The notes: generated by a model not told the origin, from the letters alone. A stretch of 64,000 nucleotides of DNA from Micromonospora sp. NBC_01699 (GCF_036250065.1 NZ_CP109199.1:2480001-2544000); one strand, 5' to 3'; counted from the stretch's first letter, positions 8,881 through 18,398 are shown. Made by a program: numbers and translations.

Positions 8881-9629
8881 CAGTACGGAGCCGGCTGCCG
8901 TACGCCGCGCCGCTCCGGGTTGGCGACGAGGGCGCGTACCCAGTCCGCGACGGGTGTCGCCGCCCGGTCCTGGACCAGGGAGAGGAACACCGTCGGCAGG
9001 TCGCCCCGGCGGGCCGCCGCGTCCCGCGCCATCACCGACAGGTCCGCCCCGACCAGCGGCGCCAGATCCGTCTTGTTGATCACGAGCAGGTCGGCGCCGG
9101 TCACACCCGGCCCGCCCTTGCGCGGAACCTTGTCGCCGCCGGCCACGTCGACCACGAAGATCTGCTGGTCGATCAGCCCCTTGCTGAACGTCGCCGTCAG
9201 GTTGTCCCCGCCGCTCTCCACCAGCACCAGGTCCAGCGGCCCGAGCGTCGCCTCCAACTCCTCGACCGCGTCGAGGTTGGCCGAGATGTCGTCCCGGATA
9301 GCGGTGTGCGGGCAGCAACCGGTCTCCACCGCCCGGATCCGCTCGGCCGGCAGCACCCCGTGCCGGAGCAGGAAGTCCGCGTCCTCGGTGGTATAGATGT
9401 CGTTGGTCACCACCGCCAGCCGCAGCTCCGCCGACAACGTCCGACACAACGCCGCGACCAGCGCGGTCTTGCCGGAACCGACCGGCCCGCCGATCCCGAT
9501 CCGCACCGCCCGACCACCGTCGGCCAGCGGTGGATGCGGATCCACTCCCGGATCGGGATGGGTGTGCGGCGGCTCGTCCGGATCGTGCACGTGCGGCGTC
9601 CCGACCGGGTGAGAACTATCAGGATGCAA
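8880..9629 (-). CDS. ureG: Urease accessory GTPase UreG
   Basis: 249 residues. P-loop GPVGSGKT, the [11 protein letters not shown] switch region, the CPHT nickel-binding motif in [20 protein letters not shown], and NKTD for guanine recognition. I chose TTG at 9629 because AGGAGG lies 8 bases upstream; GTG at 9590 is the alternative and would give 236 residues. Either way the N-terminus is His-rich ([12 protein letters not shown]), plausibly storing nickel in the absence of ureE. The start lies inside the last codons of ureF. Confidence 0.93.
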   Translation of the reverse strand: MHPDSSHPVGTPHVHDPDEPPHTHPDPGVDPHPPLADGGRAVRIGIGGPVGSGKTALVAALCRTLSAELRLAVVTNDIYTTEDADFLLRHGVLPAERIRAVETGCCPHTAIRDDISANLDAVEELEATLGPLDLVLVESGGDNLTATFSKGLIDQQIFVVDVAGGDKVPRKGGPGVTGADLLVINKTDLAPLVGADLSVMARDAAARRGDLPTVFLSLVQDRAATPVADWVRALVANPERRGVRQPAPY

Positions 9630-10281
9630 AGAGACGCACCTCCTGGCTCGCGTGCAGTTCGGCGCCGATCTCCAGCAGGACAGCGGAGTCGGCGGGCAGG
9701 TTGTCGACCGGATCACCGACCCGGTCGGCCGCGTCAGCCGCCAACCGGTCGCACTCGCCGGCCAGGCCGGCGAGCAGAGCATGGACCGCGTACGGATCAA
9801 GACCGAGCAGCCGTACGGCGGCACTGGCCGGACCACTGACCGACCCGTACGCGCTGGCCACCGCCGCCTCGGTCGGGCCCAGCCCGGCGGCGGCCGCCAC
9901 CAGGCCGAGAGCCACCGGCTGATGCAGACCGGTCGGGGACGCCCCGACCGGCACCGCCACCGGGCCGAAGATCGCCCGTCCGGCGCGTACCAGTGCCCTG
10001 CCCTGGGCCCTGGACGTGCGCCGCAGCGCGGGTGAGGGCGTACGCGCGTCCAGGCCGTCGTCCAGGTCACCGGCCGGCACCCGGCCGGCGCAGGCCGATG
10101 CCGCGAACGCCGCGCCGACCCGGCCCGTGGTGGCGAGCCGACCGCGCAGGAACTCGGCCAGCCCGGCCAGGTCCCGCAACCGTCCGGTGGCGACCGCCGA
10201 CTCCAGCCCACCGGAGTGGGCGTGCGAGCCTGCGGGCAGCCGCCCGTCGGCGAGCACCAGCAGCGTGGCCAGGGACGACAT
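9619..10281 (-). CDS. ureF: Urease accessory protein UreF
   Basis: 220 residues, all-helical UreF family. The N-terminal [21 protein letters not shown] is diagnostic. UreF bridges UreD-urease and the UreG GTPase and acts as a fidelity factor. ATG at 10281 starts 5 bases after the ureC stop; the end overlaps ureG by 11 bases. Confidence 0.92.
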   Translation of the reverse strand: MSSLATLLVLADGRLPAGSHAHSGGLESAVATGRLRDLAGLAEFLRGRLATTGRVGAAFAASACAGRVPAGDLDDGLDARTPSPALRRTSRAQGRALVRAGRAIFGPVAVPVGASPTGLHQPVALGLVAAAAGLGPTEAAVASAYGSVSGPASAAVRLLGLDPYAVHALLAGLAGECDRLAADAADRVGDPVDNLPADSAVLLEIGAELHASQEVRLFAS

Positions 10282-10286
10282 GGTGG

Positions 10287-11996
10287 CTAGAAGAGAAAGT
10301 AGCGCTGGGCCATGGGCAACTCCATCGCCGGTTCGGGCTCGATCACGTCGCCGTCGATCCGGACGGTGAAGGTGTCCGGCTCCACCTCGATCCGGGGCAG
10401 CGCGTCGTTGAGCGGCATGTCCGCCTTGCCGCGCGACCGGACATCGGCCACCGGGGCGAGCCGTCGACCCAACCCGATCCGCTCGGCGAGGTTGTCCTCG
10501 ATCGCGGCCGGCGCGACAAACGCCAGGCTGGTCTGTGCCGGCACGGTGCCGTACGCGCCGAACATCGGGCGGGGCAGCACCGGTTGCGGGGTCGGGATCG
10601 AGGCGTTGGCGTCACCCATCTGCGCCCACGCGATCATGCCGCCCTTGATCACCAGGTGTGGGCGTACGCCGAAGAACACCGGATCCCAGAGCACCAGGTC
10701 GGCGAGCTTGCCCGACTCGACCGAGCCGACCTCGGACTCGATACCGTGCGCGATGGCGGGGCAGATCGTGTACTTGGCCACGTACCGTCGGGCCCGCTGG
10801 TTGTCCGCGGCCCCGTCACCGGGCAGCGAGCCGCGCCTGGCCTTCATCACGTGCGCGGTCTGCCAGGTACGCAGGATGACCTCGCCGGCCCGGCCCATCG
10901 CCTGCGCGTCCGACCCGATCATCGAGATCGCCCCGAGGTCGTGCAGCACGTCCTCGGCCGCCATCGTGCTCGGCCGGATCCGACTCTCCGCGAACGCCAG
11001 GTCCTCCGGAACGGTCGGATTCAGGTGATGGCACACCATCAGCATGTCGAGGTGTTCGTCCAGCGTGTTACGCGTGTACGGCCGGGTCGGGTTCGTCGAC
11101 GACGGCAGCACGTTCGGTTCGGCGGCGACGGTGATGATGTCCGGCGCGTGCCCGCCGCCGGCCCCTTCGGTGTGATAGGCATGGATCGACCGGCCGCCGA
11201 TCGCGCGCAGCGTGTCGGCGACAAAACCCGCCTCGTTCAGGGTGTCGGTGTGGATCGCCACCTGCACCCCGGACGCGTCGGCGACCCGCAGACAGGCGTC
11301 GATGGCGGCCGGCGTGGTGCCCCAGTCCTCGTGCAGCTTGAAGCCGCCCACGCCGCCGCGCAACTGCTCCCACATCGACTCTTCGCGGACCGTGTTGCCC
11401 TTGCCCAGCAGCAGTACGTTCACCGGCCACGGGTCGATCGAGGCCAACATCCGGGCCAGGTACCAGGCGTTCGGCGTGACGGTGGTCGCCTTGGTCCCCT
11501 CGGCCGGGCCGGTGCCACCACCCATGATCGTGGTGATCCCGCTGGCCAGCGCCGTCTCCAGAATCTGCGGACAGATCAGGTGTACGTGACTGTCGATGCC
11601 ACCGGCGGTCAGGATCTTCCCGTTGCCGGCGATGATCTCCGTACCCGGCCCGATCACCAGATCAGGGTGCACACCGTCCATTGTGTCCGGGTTACCGGCC
11701 TTCCCGAGCGCGACGATCCGCCCATCCCGGATCCCGACATCCGCCTTCACGACGCCCCAGTGATCCAGCACCACCACACCCGTGATGACCGTGTCCGGCG
11801 CACCCTCGGCCCGGGTGGCCATCGACTGCCCCATCGACTCCCGGATCACCTTGCCGCCGCCGAAGACTGCCTCGTCCCCGTACCCGCAGTAATCCCGCTC
11901 GATCTCAACGAGCAGATTCGTATCCGCGAGCCTGATCCGGTCCCCCGTGGTGGGCCCGTACAGCGAGGCATACCGCCGCCGATCCAACCTGCTCAC
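10287..11996 (-). CDS. ureC: Urease alpha subunit (catalytic)
   Basis: 569 residues, full length. Nickel ligands are in DSHVHLICP, the carbamylated Lys in [10 protein letters not shown], further His residues in AIHTDTLNE and [14 protein letters not shown], the mobile flap in [22 protein letters not shown] (Cys-His-His), and the Asp ligand in [10 protein letters not shown]. All key residues are present, so the enzyme should hydrolyse urea to ammonia and carbamate. GTG at 11996 overlaps the ureB stop as GTGA. Confidence 0.97.
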   Translation of the reverse strand: MSRLDRRRYASLYGPTTGDRIRLADTNLLVEIERDYCGYGDEAVFGGGKVIRESMGQSMATRAEGAPDTVITGVVVLDHWGVVKADVGIRDGRIVALGKAGNPDTMDGVHPDLVIGPGTEIIAGNGKILTAGGIDSHVHLICPQILETALASGITTIMGGGTGPAEGTKATTVTPNAWYLARMLASIDPWPVNVLLLGKGNTVREESMWEQLRGGVGGFKLHEDWGTTPAAIDACLRVADASGVQVAIHTDTLNEAGFVADTLRAIGGRSIHAYHTEGAGGGHAPDIITVAAEPNVLPSSTNPTRPYTRNTLDEHLDMLMVCHHLNPTVPEDLAFAESRIRPSTMAAEDVLHDLGAISMIGSDAQAMGRAGEVILRTWQTAHVMKARRGSLPGDGAADNQRARRYVAKYTICPAIAHGIESEVGSVESGKLADLVLWDPVFFGVRPHLVIKGGMIAWAQMGDANASIPTPQPVLPRPMFGAYGTVPAQTSLAFVAPAAIEDNLAERIGLGRRLAPVADVRSRGKADMPLNDALPRIEVEPDTFTVRIDGDVIEPEPAMELPMAQRYFLF

Positions 11997-12457
11997 AACG
12001 CCCCCTCCCCGCCTGCTGTCCCGCCGCCCCCGCCGCCCGCCCCGCCGCCGCCTGCCTCGCTCGCCCCGTTGATCATGAAGTTAGCGCGGTTTTTGGGCCC
12101 GAATTCTGCGCTAACTTCATGATCAACGACTGGGTCGAGGGGGTCGACGGGGTCGAGGGGGCCGGCGGAGGCGGCGCGGAGGCCGGGGACTATGCGGGCG
12201 CCGGCCAGGGGGATCAGGTCTACCTCGCGGTTGATGCCGGGTTCGAAGCGGACAGCGGTGCCGGCCGGTACGGCGAGACGGTGTCCCCAGGCGGCGGATC
12301 GGTCGAACTCCAGTGCGGGATTCGCCTCGGCGAAGTGGTAGTGCGAGCCGACCTGCACCGGCCGGTCACCCGTGTTGGCGACCGGCAGGGTCAGCACGGG
12401 TCGTCCGGCGTTGATCTCTATGTCGCCCGCACCAGGAAACACCTCGCCCGGGATCAT
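11993..12457 (-). CDS. ureB: Urease beta subunit with an unusual C-terminal tail
   Basis: 154 residues against about 100-110 usual for UreB. Residues 1 to about 99 are a normal beta subunit ([40 protein letters not shown]). The remainder is added: a DPVDPLDPV linker, then residues 110-130 encoded by a palindromic DNA element (12067-12128), then a Gly-rich run. The frame stays open and still overlaps ureC by GTGA. ATG at 12457 has GGGAAGG 8 bases upstream; GTG at 12466 would overlap that site. Confidence 0.93.
   Translation of the reverse strand: MIPGEVFPGAGDIEINAGRPVLTLPVANTGDRPVQVGSHYHFAEANPALEFDRSAAWGHRLAVPAGTAVRFEPGINREVDLIPLAGARIVPGLRAASAGPLDPVDPLDPVVDHEVSAEFGPKNRANFMINGASEAGGGGAGGGGGGTAGGEGAL
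12067..12128. repeat. Palindromic repeat element inside the ureB 3' end
   Basis: Perfect inverted repeat with 21-bp arms (12067-12087 and 12108-12128; outer sequence CGTTGATCATGAAGTTAGCG) and a 20-base loop containing adjoining GGGCCC and GAATTC-like palindromes. It is in frame with ureB and lies beyond the conserved beta-subunit fold, so it looks like a dispersed palindromic element that was inserted and is translated. No second full copy is in this window; a related TGATCATGGAGTT string occurs near 13952. Confidence 0.8.
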
Positions 12458-12498
12458 GTGGTCCACCTTCCCAACGGAGCCGCTGCGGGGCTCCTGGC

Positions 12499-12801
12499 CT
12501 ACGAGATCGGGTCGTGTACGGTCACCAGCTTCGTACCGTCCGGGAAAGTCGCCTCGACCTGCACCTCGGGCAACATCTCGGGCACGCCGTCGAGTACGTC
12601 CTCGCGGCCGAGCACCCGCCGGCCGGCGTCCATCAGGTCAGAAACGCTGCGACCATCGCGCGCCCCCTCCAGGAGGAACGCGGTGATCACCGCCGTCGCT
12701 TCCGGGTGGTTCAGCCGTAGCCCGCGCTCGCGCCGACGCCAGGCGACGTCGGCGGCGACGTGGATGAGCAACCGGTCCTGCTCGTGTCGGGTGAGGAACA
12801 A
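12499..12801 (-). CDS. ureA: Urease gamma subunit
   Basis: 100 residues, exactly the family length. [20 protein letters not shown] and [21 protein letters not shown] are characteristic. TTG at 12801 has GGAGG 7 bases upstream; the frame extends 10 codons further to another TTG, which would place the ribosome site inside the gene. First gene of the ureABCFGD operon. Confidence 0.95.
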   Translation of the reverse strand: MFLTRHEQDRLLIHVAADVAWRRRERGLRLNHPEATAVITAFLLEGARDGRSVSDLMDAGRRVLGREDVLDGVPEMLPEVQVEATFPDGTKLVTVHDPIS

Positions 12802-12852
12802 CGCAGTACCTCCGGACAGGGGAGCGAACAATGTGGATCGTGCCAGTCGCAG

Positions 12853-12868
12853 GTTGCGCAGGTGTTAC
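12853..12868 (-). promoter_or_regulatory. Possible GlnR-like half-site upstream of ureA
   Basis: On the minus strand GTAAC-N6-GCAAC matches nine of the ten constrained positions of the actinobacterial GlnR pattern gTnAC-N6-GaAAc. It is 52-67 bases upstream of the ureA start. GlnR control of urease is known in actinobacteria; binding here is inferred only from pattern. Confidence 0.35.
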
Positions 12869-13127
12869 GCCTCGCTACCGCGACCACTGTTCGAAGGCCA
12901 TGTAGCTCGGTCACTCCCGGTAGCCTCGCCAATGTACGCAGCTTTGCGCCGTCACGGGGTCGCGAACACGGAGGATGGGATGGGCTGTCTGTTGCGGAGC
13001 GTGAACGGCCGGCACCGGCCCGTACGGTCGGCATGACCGTGCTGGCTCCGCTCGCGCCGACGGTGCCCGGATGCGCGGTGAGGAAGCGGCGGCGGCCCTG
13101 CCGAGTGCGGCCGCCAGCGGGTGAAGA

Positions 13128-13167
13128 CGATCACCGTCACCGGTTCGGCGTTCGCTGACGGTGATCG
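13128..13167. terminator. Hairpin between a surface-protein gene and ureA
   Basis: Perfect 12-bp arms (CGATCACCGTCA at 13128-13139 and complement at 13156-13167) with a 16-base loop, about 50 bases past the end of the minus-strand gene at 13219. It is placed to end that transcript before the urease operon; no U-run. Confidence 0.5.
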
Positions 13168-13218
13168 AATCCCACGCCGGAACCCCTGCCGGCGCACCCG
13201 AGACAGGGTCGGTACGGG

Positions 13219-13911
13219 TCAGGCGGGCGCCCGGCTAAGGCCGGCGTCGGTGAGAATGACGACGCCCTCGGGCCATTCGCATTTCACCTGAATCGTCAAC
13301 TGATCGGCGCCGTCGACCGCCGCGGTCAAGGGCGCGGTGGCGCCATTCGCCACCACGACCTGCCCCTTCGTCACCGAGGTGAGGGTCTGGTCGCGATTCT
13401 TGGTCACGGCCAGGGCTATCACTTCCACCCGAGCGTCAGCGCGGCCCGTGGGGAAGTGGGGGCGGACTGTCGTGGACAGGTCCAGGTATCTGCCACTGAG
13501 TTGGTAACCGACCTCTCGGGTCTTGTCGCTGGGCCGGTTGCTGGGACACTGAATGACGATTCGGTGCTCGTACCCAGGCTGATTCTCCAGCCCTCGTGGC
13601 AGGTCGACGAGGTTGGCGTTGCCGGTCAGCAATTCCAGGCCGTCGAAGTGGGTGATCGCCGGTGGCCCGGTGGTCGGTCCCGGGGGGGTCGGGGGTGTGC
13701 CGGTGCCAGTGGCCGTCGACGCGGGCGGCGAGACCGCGCCGCCGGGTGGGGAACCCGACGGTCCCGATTGTGGAAGTTGCCAGGCCAGCACGCCGATGAT
13801 CACTCCGATCGCGGTGAGCGATATGGTCACTATCTCGCGTCGCTTTGAGCCGCGACGCTCTCGCACGCCGTCGTTGTCCGTGGTTGGGGTACGGTTTTCG
13901 GTCTCGGACAC
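13219..13911 (-). CDS. Membrane-anchored protein with an NPCBM-like C-terminal domain
   Basis: 230 residues. A charged cytoplasmic N-terminus (residues 1-25) precedes one membrane segment (about 27-46), a Pro/Ser/Thr/Gly linker (48-85) and a beta-rich outer domain. The latter contains GRYLDLSTTVRP, a glycine-rich turn and a final QLTIQVKCEWPEGVVILTDAGL, resembling the NPCBM carbohydrate-binding fold; this is a pattern judgement. Two Cys residues could pair. Divergent from a second protein of the same architecture. Confidence 0.75.
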   Translation of the reverse strand: MSETENRTPTTDNDGVRERRGSKRREIVTISLTAIGVIIGVLAWQLPQSGPSGSPPGGAVSPPASTATGTGTPPTPPGPTTGPPAITHFDGLELLTGNANLVDLPRGLENQPGYEHRIVIQCPSNRPSDKTREVGYQLSGRYLDLSTTVRPHFPTGRADARVEVIALAVTKNRDQTLTSVTKGQVVVANGATAPLTAAVDGADQLTIQVKCEWPEGVVILTDAGLSRAPA

Positions 13912-13949
13912 AGGTCACCTGATAGCTCGGCTTCGGGAACTTTGGGTCT

Positions 13950-13978
13950 GTGATCATGGAGTTCCATCCGATGATCAC
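13950..13978. promoter_or_regulatory. Palindrome between two divergent surface-protein genes
   Basis: GTGATCAT-N13-ATGATCAC with an inner TGGA-GT-TCCA hairpin. It lies in the 189-base divergent region, so it could be an operator for both genes, or a worn copy of the palindromic family represented in ureB (shared TGATCAT core). Confidence 0.4.
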
Positions 13979-14100
13979 GTTGCTCGATCACTGACAGATT
14001 GACGACAACGGCGAGAAGAAAGCTCTGTGGAGAATACGAGTCGGCCTCCACAATGGTGCATGCCGCCGGGGCCATCATGCCAAACAAGGAGGTGCGCGCG

Positions 14101-15024
14101 GTGACCGCGCCAGACCCTAACCCCAACCTTCCCTCACCCCCGCCGTCACCCGCCGGCCCGCCACCAACTGCGTCGACCGGTCAACCGACCGGTCCACTGG
14201 TCATCGGCCCGCCGTCCGCGTCGGAGTCGGGTCCGTCCGCGTCGACCTTTCCCGGTGGGCCCGGTCCAACCGGCCAGCCGCCGCTGGTCGGACCGCCGTA
14301 CCAGGAGCATCAATCCTCGGGTCGTAAGCGCACACCGGGCAGCCTGTTCGCGATCACGGTGTCCGTGCTGGCACTGCTGGTGGCACTCGGCTCGGCACTG
14401 GTCGCCTGGCGGGCGATCGACCAGGCGAACGATGCGAGGGACATCGCGCTTGCCGGTCGGGTCCCGACCGAGCCGGTGACCGGCCAGCCGGGACCGCCGC
14501 CAGCGCCGTCCGTGACGAATCGGGGGGCGCCGGCTCCAACCGTTACGGCTGTGGAGTCGGTCAGGCCGACGGCGTCCGGACAAGCGCCCAAGTTGGACGA
14601 GAACACGGTGTACGGGGTGCGGTACGAGCACGAGGAACTCACCCTGACGGCGGCCTGTGACTTCTCGATGTATGCCGACCTCGACCTGCCCCAGGCCAAC
14701 GTTCCCCAGACCGGACACGATCTCAGATTCACCCAACGCTGCGGAGGTGATACCTCTTCCTTCAGCCTGGGCGACGGCGTCGGAGGCAGCGCCTCAGTCC
14801 TCCCGGGAATGACCCCGCAGGAGTGCAACAAGAAGATTCTGTCCGCGCCGTTGGGGACCGCGACCATACCGGTCCGAGACGGCGCGATCTTCTGCATTCG
14901 AACCTCGCGTCAGTCAGCTCTCGAACGTGGCGACGACTGGCGTATGGTGGCGGTGGAGGTTACCGGCATCGCCGGCAACGGGGCGGTGACCATTGCGCTC
15001 CAGGCCTGGAACATTCCCCTTTGA
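14101..15024 (+). CDS. Single-pass membrane protein with conserved extracellular domain
   Basis: 307 residues. A long Pro/Ser/Gly cytoplasmic region (residues 1-78) leads to one membrane segment (about 82-104), then an outer domain with a Cys-containing beta-rich core and a C-terminal GAIFCIRTS motif followed by VEVTGIAGNGAVTIALQAW. This ending is one I recognise from uncharacterised actinobacterial surface proteins; function unknown. GTG at 14101 is preceded by AAGGAGG with 8-base spacing; earlier in-frame starts lack such a site. Confidence 0.75.
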   Translation: MTAPDPNPNLPSPPPSPAGPPPTASTGQPTGPLVIGPPSASESGPSASTFPGGPGPTGQPPLVGPPYQEHQSSGRKRTPGSLFAITVSVLALLVALGSALVAWRAIDQANDARDIALAGRVPTEPVTGQPGPPPAPSVTNRGAPAPTVTAVESVRPTASGQAPKLDENTVYGVRYEHEELTLTAACDFSMYADLDLPQANVPQTGHDLRFTQRCGGDTSSFSLGDGVGGSASVLPGMTPQECNKKILSAPLGTATIPVRDGAIFCIRTSRQSALERGDDWRMVAVEVTGIAGNGAVTIALQAWNIPL

Positions 15025-15064
15025 CCGGCGCACCCGGTCGAGCGACCGAGTGGTCGCTATCCAT

Positions 15065-15107
15065 GATCCGGATCTGAGCGGTCGGTCGAGCCGTTCAGAT
15101 CCGGATC
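15065..15107. terminator. Bidirectional hairpin between convergent genes
   Basis: Perfect 13-bp arms (GATCCGGATCTGA and complement, 15065-15077 and 15095-15107) followed inward by one mismatch and three more pairs. It separates the plus-strand surface-protein gene from the minus-strand DUF1684 gene. Confidence 0.7.
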
Positions 15108-15113
15108 CGCCAC

Positions 15114-15902
15114 TCACGCCTGGTCGCGTACCTGTTGTTCGCCGGCCTCGACGGGGAAGGGGAGGATGTTCTGGCGGGGCGGGAGGGGGCAGATGAAGGC
15201 GTCGGAGAAGGCGCACGGGGGCAACTCCACCCGGTTGAAGTCCAGGGTCACCGGACCGGCCGCCGTCGGCAGCGGTACGAACAGGAAGCGCGAAGCCGCG
15301 TACGACTGCTTCCCGCTCGTCGCGTCGCGGAAGGTCAGGTGCGCCTCGCCCACGTGACCGGTGTCCAGCCCCACCATCTCCACCTCGTGACCGTCCACGG
15401 CGAACGAGAACGTACCGATCACCCGGTAGTCGACCTCACGGCCCGAGTTGGTGTGCACGATGTGCTCGGTGGTGTTCACCTTCGCCGGGCGGAATTCGGC
15501 GGTCACCACCCAGGCCGGATCAGGCGCGAACGCGTCGATGCCGGCGAAGCTCCGTACGCCCTCCGAGTTCGGGTCGTAGGTCCGTACGGCGGTGTCGTTC
15601 CCCCGGCGGATGATGACCAGCGCGACGTCGCCCACGGCGAGCCACTGCCCGTCGCGCAGCACCGCCTCGGTCACCGGCTCGCCGTCGACGGTGAGACCGG
15701 CCGCGTCGCTGACCCGCACGACACCGTTCTCGACCGACCAGCGCCCCGGCACACCCTCGATGACCGTCTCATCGGAGATCCAGTTGGTGCCGGTCAGGGT
15801 CAGGTCACCGCCGGGGGAAGAGACCTTCGTTTCCCGCTGGTCGTGCCACTTGCGCCACTCGTCGGCGAAGTTGTCGCTGGTCAGCTCGGTCTCGACGCTC
15901 AT
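15114..15902 (-). CDS. DUF1684 domain protein
   Basis: 262 residues without signal peptide or membrane segment. The C-terminal half carries the DUF1684 hallmarks: a FRDATSGKQSYAASRFLFVPLP stretch and LDFNRVELPPCAFSDAFICPLPP with two Cys residues. The family's biochemical role is not established. ATG at 15902 overlaps the upstream ABC ATPase stop (ATGA) and has GAGGAG, so it is the last gene of the peptide-type ABC operon; a link to the imported substrate is inference. Confidence 0.88.
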   Translation of the reverse strand: MSVETELTSDNFADEWRKWHDQRETKVSSPGGDLTLTGTNWISDETVIEGVPGRWSVENGVVRVSDAAGLTVDGEPVTEAVLRDGQWLAVGDVALVIIRRGNDTAVRTYDPNSEGVRSFAGIDAFAPDPAWVVTAEFRPAKVNTTEHIVHTNSGREVDYRVIGTFSFAVDGHEVEMVGLDTGHVGEAHLTFRDATSGKQSYAASRFLFVPLPTAAGPVTLDFNRVELPPCAFSDAFICPLPPRQNILPFPVEAGEQQVRDQA

Positions 15903-16702
15903 GTCGTCTCCTCGTTTCGTTCATCTGACAACGCGCCCAGGTCGGTGGGGAGTTGCGGGATCGCGGCCAGTAGCGCACGGGTGTAGTCCTGGGTCGGCCG
16001 TTCCAGCACGGTCGCGGTCGGGCCGGACTCGACCACTCGGCCGTGCCGCATCACCAGCACCCGCTGGCAGAGTTGGCTGACGATCGCCAGATCGTGCGAC
16101 ACCAGCACCAGCGTCAGCCCCAGCGTGTCGACCAGCTCCCGCAGCAGGTCCACGATCTGGAGACGTACGGAAACGTCGAGGGCGCTGACCGGCTCGTCGG
16201 CGAGCAGCAGTCGGGGGGACGGGGCAAGCGCGCGGGCGATGGCGATGCGCTGCCGTTGACCGCCGGAGAACTCGTGCGGGTACCGGCGCCCGTCGTCGGG
16301 GTGCAGGCCCACCGCGGTCAGCACCTCGGCCACCCGATCAGCCCGTTCCGCCCGGTCCTTGCCGATTTTCAGCGACCGCAACGGCTCCGCGACGATCGCA
16401 CCGACCGACATCCGGGGGTTCAGCGACGAGCGCGGATCCTGGAAGACCACCTGCACCTGGCTCCGGAACTCCCGCCGAGGCACCTTCCCCAACGGCTCTC
16501 CGCCGAACACCACCGATCCCGACGACGGCCGGTCGACCCCGAGCAACAGCCGCAGCAGCGTGCTCTTGCCCGCCCCGGACTCACCGACGATCCCGAGGCT
16601 GACTCCACTGTCGATCGTGACATCAACCTGATCCAGCGCGGGCCGGGGACGATGTGGGTACTGGCGGGTCAACGCCCGACCGGCGAGCAGTTCGGTGCTC
16701 AT
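15899..16702 (-). CDS. Peptide/nickel-type ABC transporter ATP-binding protein (OppF/DppF-like)
   Basis: 267 residues. Walker [11 protein letters not shown]-loop [14 protein letters not shown] (the second-ATPase version), signature FSGGQRQR, Walker [14 protein letters not shown]-loop LVSHDL. It lacks the long C-terminal oligopeptide-binding tail of classical OppF. ATG at 16702 overlaps the preceding ATPase stop. Confidence 0.92.
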   Translation of the reverse strand: MSTELLAGRALTRQYPHRPRPALDQVDVTIDSGVSLGIVGESGAGKSTLLRLLLGVDRPSSGSVVFGGEPLGKVPRREFRSQVQVVFQDPRSSLNPRMSVGAIVAEPLRSLKIGKDRAERADRVAEVLTAVGLHPDDGRRYPHEFSGGQRQRIAIARALAPSPRLLLADEPVSALDVSVRLQIVDLLRELVDTLGLTLVLVSHDLAIVSQLCQRVLVMRHGRVVESGPTATVLERPTQDYTRALLAAIPQLPTDLGALSDERNEETT

Positions 16703-17499
16703 TGTTCAACCGTCCCAACCGCCAGGCGGGTCACTGACGCCGCACTGGTGACCAACTGCCGGGCGTACGCCGACCGGGGGCGGCGCAGGACGTCGTCGGT
16801 GGCGCCGGTTTCCTCCACCCGACCGTCGCGCATCACGATCAGCCGCTGTGCCAGTTTCGCCACCACCGGCAGGTCGTGGCTGATGAACAGCAGCGCCACC
16901 GAGGTCTCCTCGATCAGTTCGTCGAGCAGGCTGAGGATCTGCGCCTGCACGGTCACGTCCAGCGCGGTGGTCGGCTCGTCGGCGATCAGCACCCTCGGCC
17001 GGCAGGCCAGGGCCATCGCCAGCGCGACCCGTTGCCGCTGACCGCCGGAGATCTCGTGCGGCAGGGCCCGGACCAGTTGCTTCGGGTCCGGCAGCCCGAC
17101 GCGGGTTACCCACTCGACCGCCCGAGCCTGTGCGTCGGTCCGGTTCAGGCCCCGGTGCAACCGCAGCGGGCCGGCTATCTGTCGGCCGATCGGCATCAGT
17201 GGGTCGAGCGCGGTCAGCGGTTCCTGGAAGACCATGCTGACGGTGTTTCCGCGTACGCGTCGCCAGTCGCGGTCCGGTGCGGCGATCAGGTCGCGGCCAT
17301 CGACGGTGATTGTGCCGCTGACCCGCATGCCCTCCGGCAGCAGGCCGAGCAGGGCGAGCGCGGTCAGCGACTTGCCGGACCCTGACTCGCCGATCAGGCC
17401 GACCCGGTCGCGGGCGGCGAGTTCGACGTTCAGGTTCTTGACCAGGGTGCGGTCGTCGAGAGTCACGGTGAGCTGCTCGGCGGCGAGGATCGTGGTCAT
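16699..17499 (-). CDS. Peptide/nickel-type ABC transporter ATP-binding protein (OppD/DppD-like)
   Basis: 266 residues. Walker [11 protein letters not shown]-loop [14 protein letters not shown], signature ISGGQRQR, Walker [14 protein letters not shown]-loop FISHDL. ATG at 17499 overlaps the permease stop by 4 bases. The frame is open far upstream, but that part only shadows the permease gene. Confidence 0.92.
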   Translation of the reverse strand: MTTILAAEQLTVTLDDRTLVKNLNVELAARDRVGLIGESGSGKSLTALALLGLLPEGMRVSGTITVDGRDLIAAPDRDWRRVRGNTVSMVFQEPLTALDPLMPIGRQIAGPLRLHRGLNRTDAQARAVEWVTRVGLPDPKQLVRALPHEISGGQRQRVALAMALACRPRVLIADEPTTALDVTVQAQILSLLDELIEETSVALLFISHDLPVVAKLAQRLIVMRDGRVEETGATDDVLRRPRSAYARQLVTSAASVTRLAVGTVEQ

Positions 17500-18398
17500 G
17501 GTTTCACCGCCCGTCGGCTGCGGCGCAGTTGCGGGTCGAGGGTTTCGCGCAGGCCGTCGCCGAGCAGGTTGACGCCGATCACCGCGATCGCGACCGCGAT
17601 GCCGGGCAGCAGCACGTTCCAGGGTGCGACGCTCACCGTCGGCTGAGCCTCCTGGAGCATCCGACCCCATGACGGTGCCGGCGGCGGGGTGCCGAGACCG
17701 AGGTACGACAGTGACGCCTCGGCGATGACCGCGATGCCGAACGCCAGGGTGGCCTGGACCAGCAGGGTGTGCCAGATGTTCGGCAGCACGTGCCGGACCA
17801 GGATCATGATCGGCCCGGTGCCGGAGGTTCTGGCCGCGAGCACGTAGTCCTGGGTGAAGATCCGGCTGGCCGAGATCCGGGTCAGCCGGGCCACCTCGGC
17901 ACAGACTCCCACCCCGATCGCGATGATCGCCACCAGGGTCGACGCGCCGTAGACGGTGACCAGCAGCATCGCCAGCAGCAGGGTCGGGAAGGCGATCAGG
18001 ATGTCGACCACGCCGATCACCGCGTCGTCGGCGATCCGGCCACCGGAGGCGGCGAGCAGGCCGAGCGGCAGGCCCAGCGCGAACGCCACCGCGACCGCTG
18101 CCGTACCGACCCAGACGGCGGTTCGGGCGCCGAGCATGAGCTGGGTGAACTGGTCCCGACCGAGCCGGTCGGTGCCGGCCCAGTGGTCCGCCGACGGGCC
18201 GGCGAGCCGACCGCCGGGGGTGGCCTGGTCCAGCGCGTACGGTGTCCAGAAGAGGCTGACCAGGGCGAGCGCCAGGATCAGGCCGAGCAGCACGGCCCCG
18301 GCGACCAGCGACGGCGACCAACCCCGGCGCGCGCGACGACCGGCGACGACCGGGGCTTCCGGCCGAGCGACGGTCGGTTCCAACAACGGTACGGTCAC
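17496..18398 (-). CDS. Peptide-type ABC transporter permease (OppC/DppC-like)
   Basis: 300 residues. Six hydrophobic segments; the N-terminal domain carries HWAGTDRLGRDQFTQLMLGAR, the hallmark of DppC-type permeases, and the EAA loop includes AEASLSYLGLGTPPPAPSWGRML. GTG at 18398 overlaps the stop of the other permease (GTGA). It forms the translocation pore with the OppB-like partner. Confidence 0.93.
   Translation of the reverse strand: MTVPLLEPTVARPEAPVVAGRRARRGWSPSLVAGAVLLGLILALALVSLFWTPYALDQATPGGRLAGPSADHWAGTDRLGRDQFTQLMLGARTAVWVGTAAVAVAFALGLPLGLLAASGGRIADDAVIGVVDILIAFPTLLLAMLLVTVYGASTLVAIIAIGVGVCAEVARLTRISASRIFTQDYVLAARTSGTGPIMILVRHVLPNIWHTLLVQATLAFGIAVIAEASLSYLGLGTPPPAPSWGRMLQEAQPTVSVAPWNVLLPGIAVAIAVIGVNLLGDGLRETLDPQLRRSRRAVKP

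Larger units (their letters stand above)
12802..13218. other. Intergenic region upstream of ureA
   Basis: 417 bases without a convincing gene. It holds the presumed ureA promoter on the minus strand, a GlnR-like half-site at 12853-12868 and a hairpin at 13128-13167. Open frames across it lack a ribosome site or family resemblance. Confidence 0.5.

Noticed and set aside
8125-9447. Single fused frame covering ureD and part of ureG
   Set aside because: The part upstream of 8880 is an out-of-frame shadow of ureG; ureD starts at 8880.
12119-13036. Plus-strand frame of 305 codons over ureB/ureA
   Set aside because: Antisense to recognised urease genes, no family match.
13156-13170. GATCGAATCC-like string resembling a tRNA T-arm
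   Set aside because: No acceptor, D or anticodon arms can be drawn; it belongs to a 12-bp inverted repeat.
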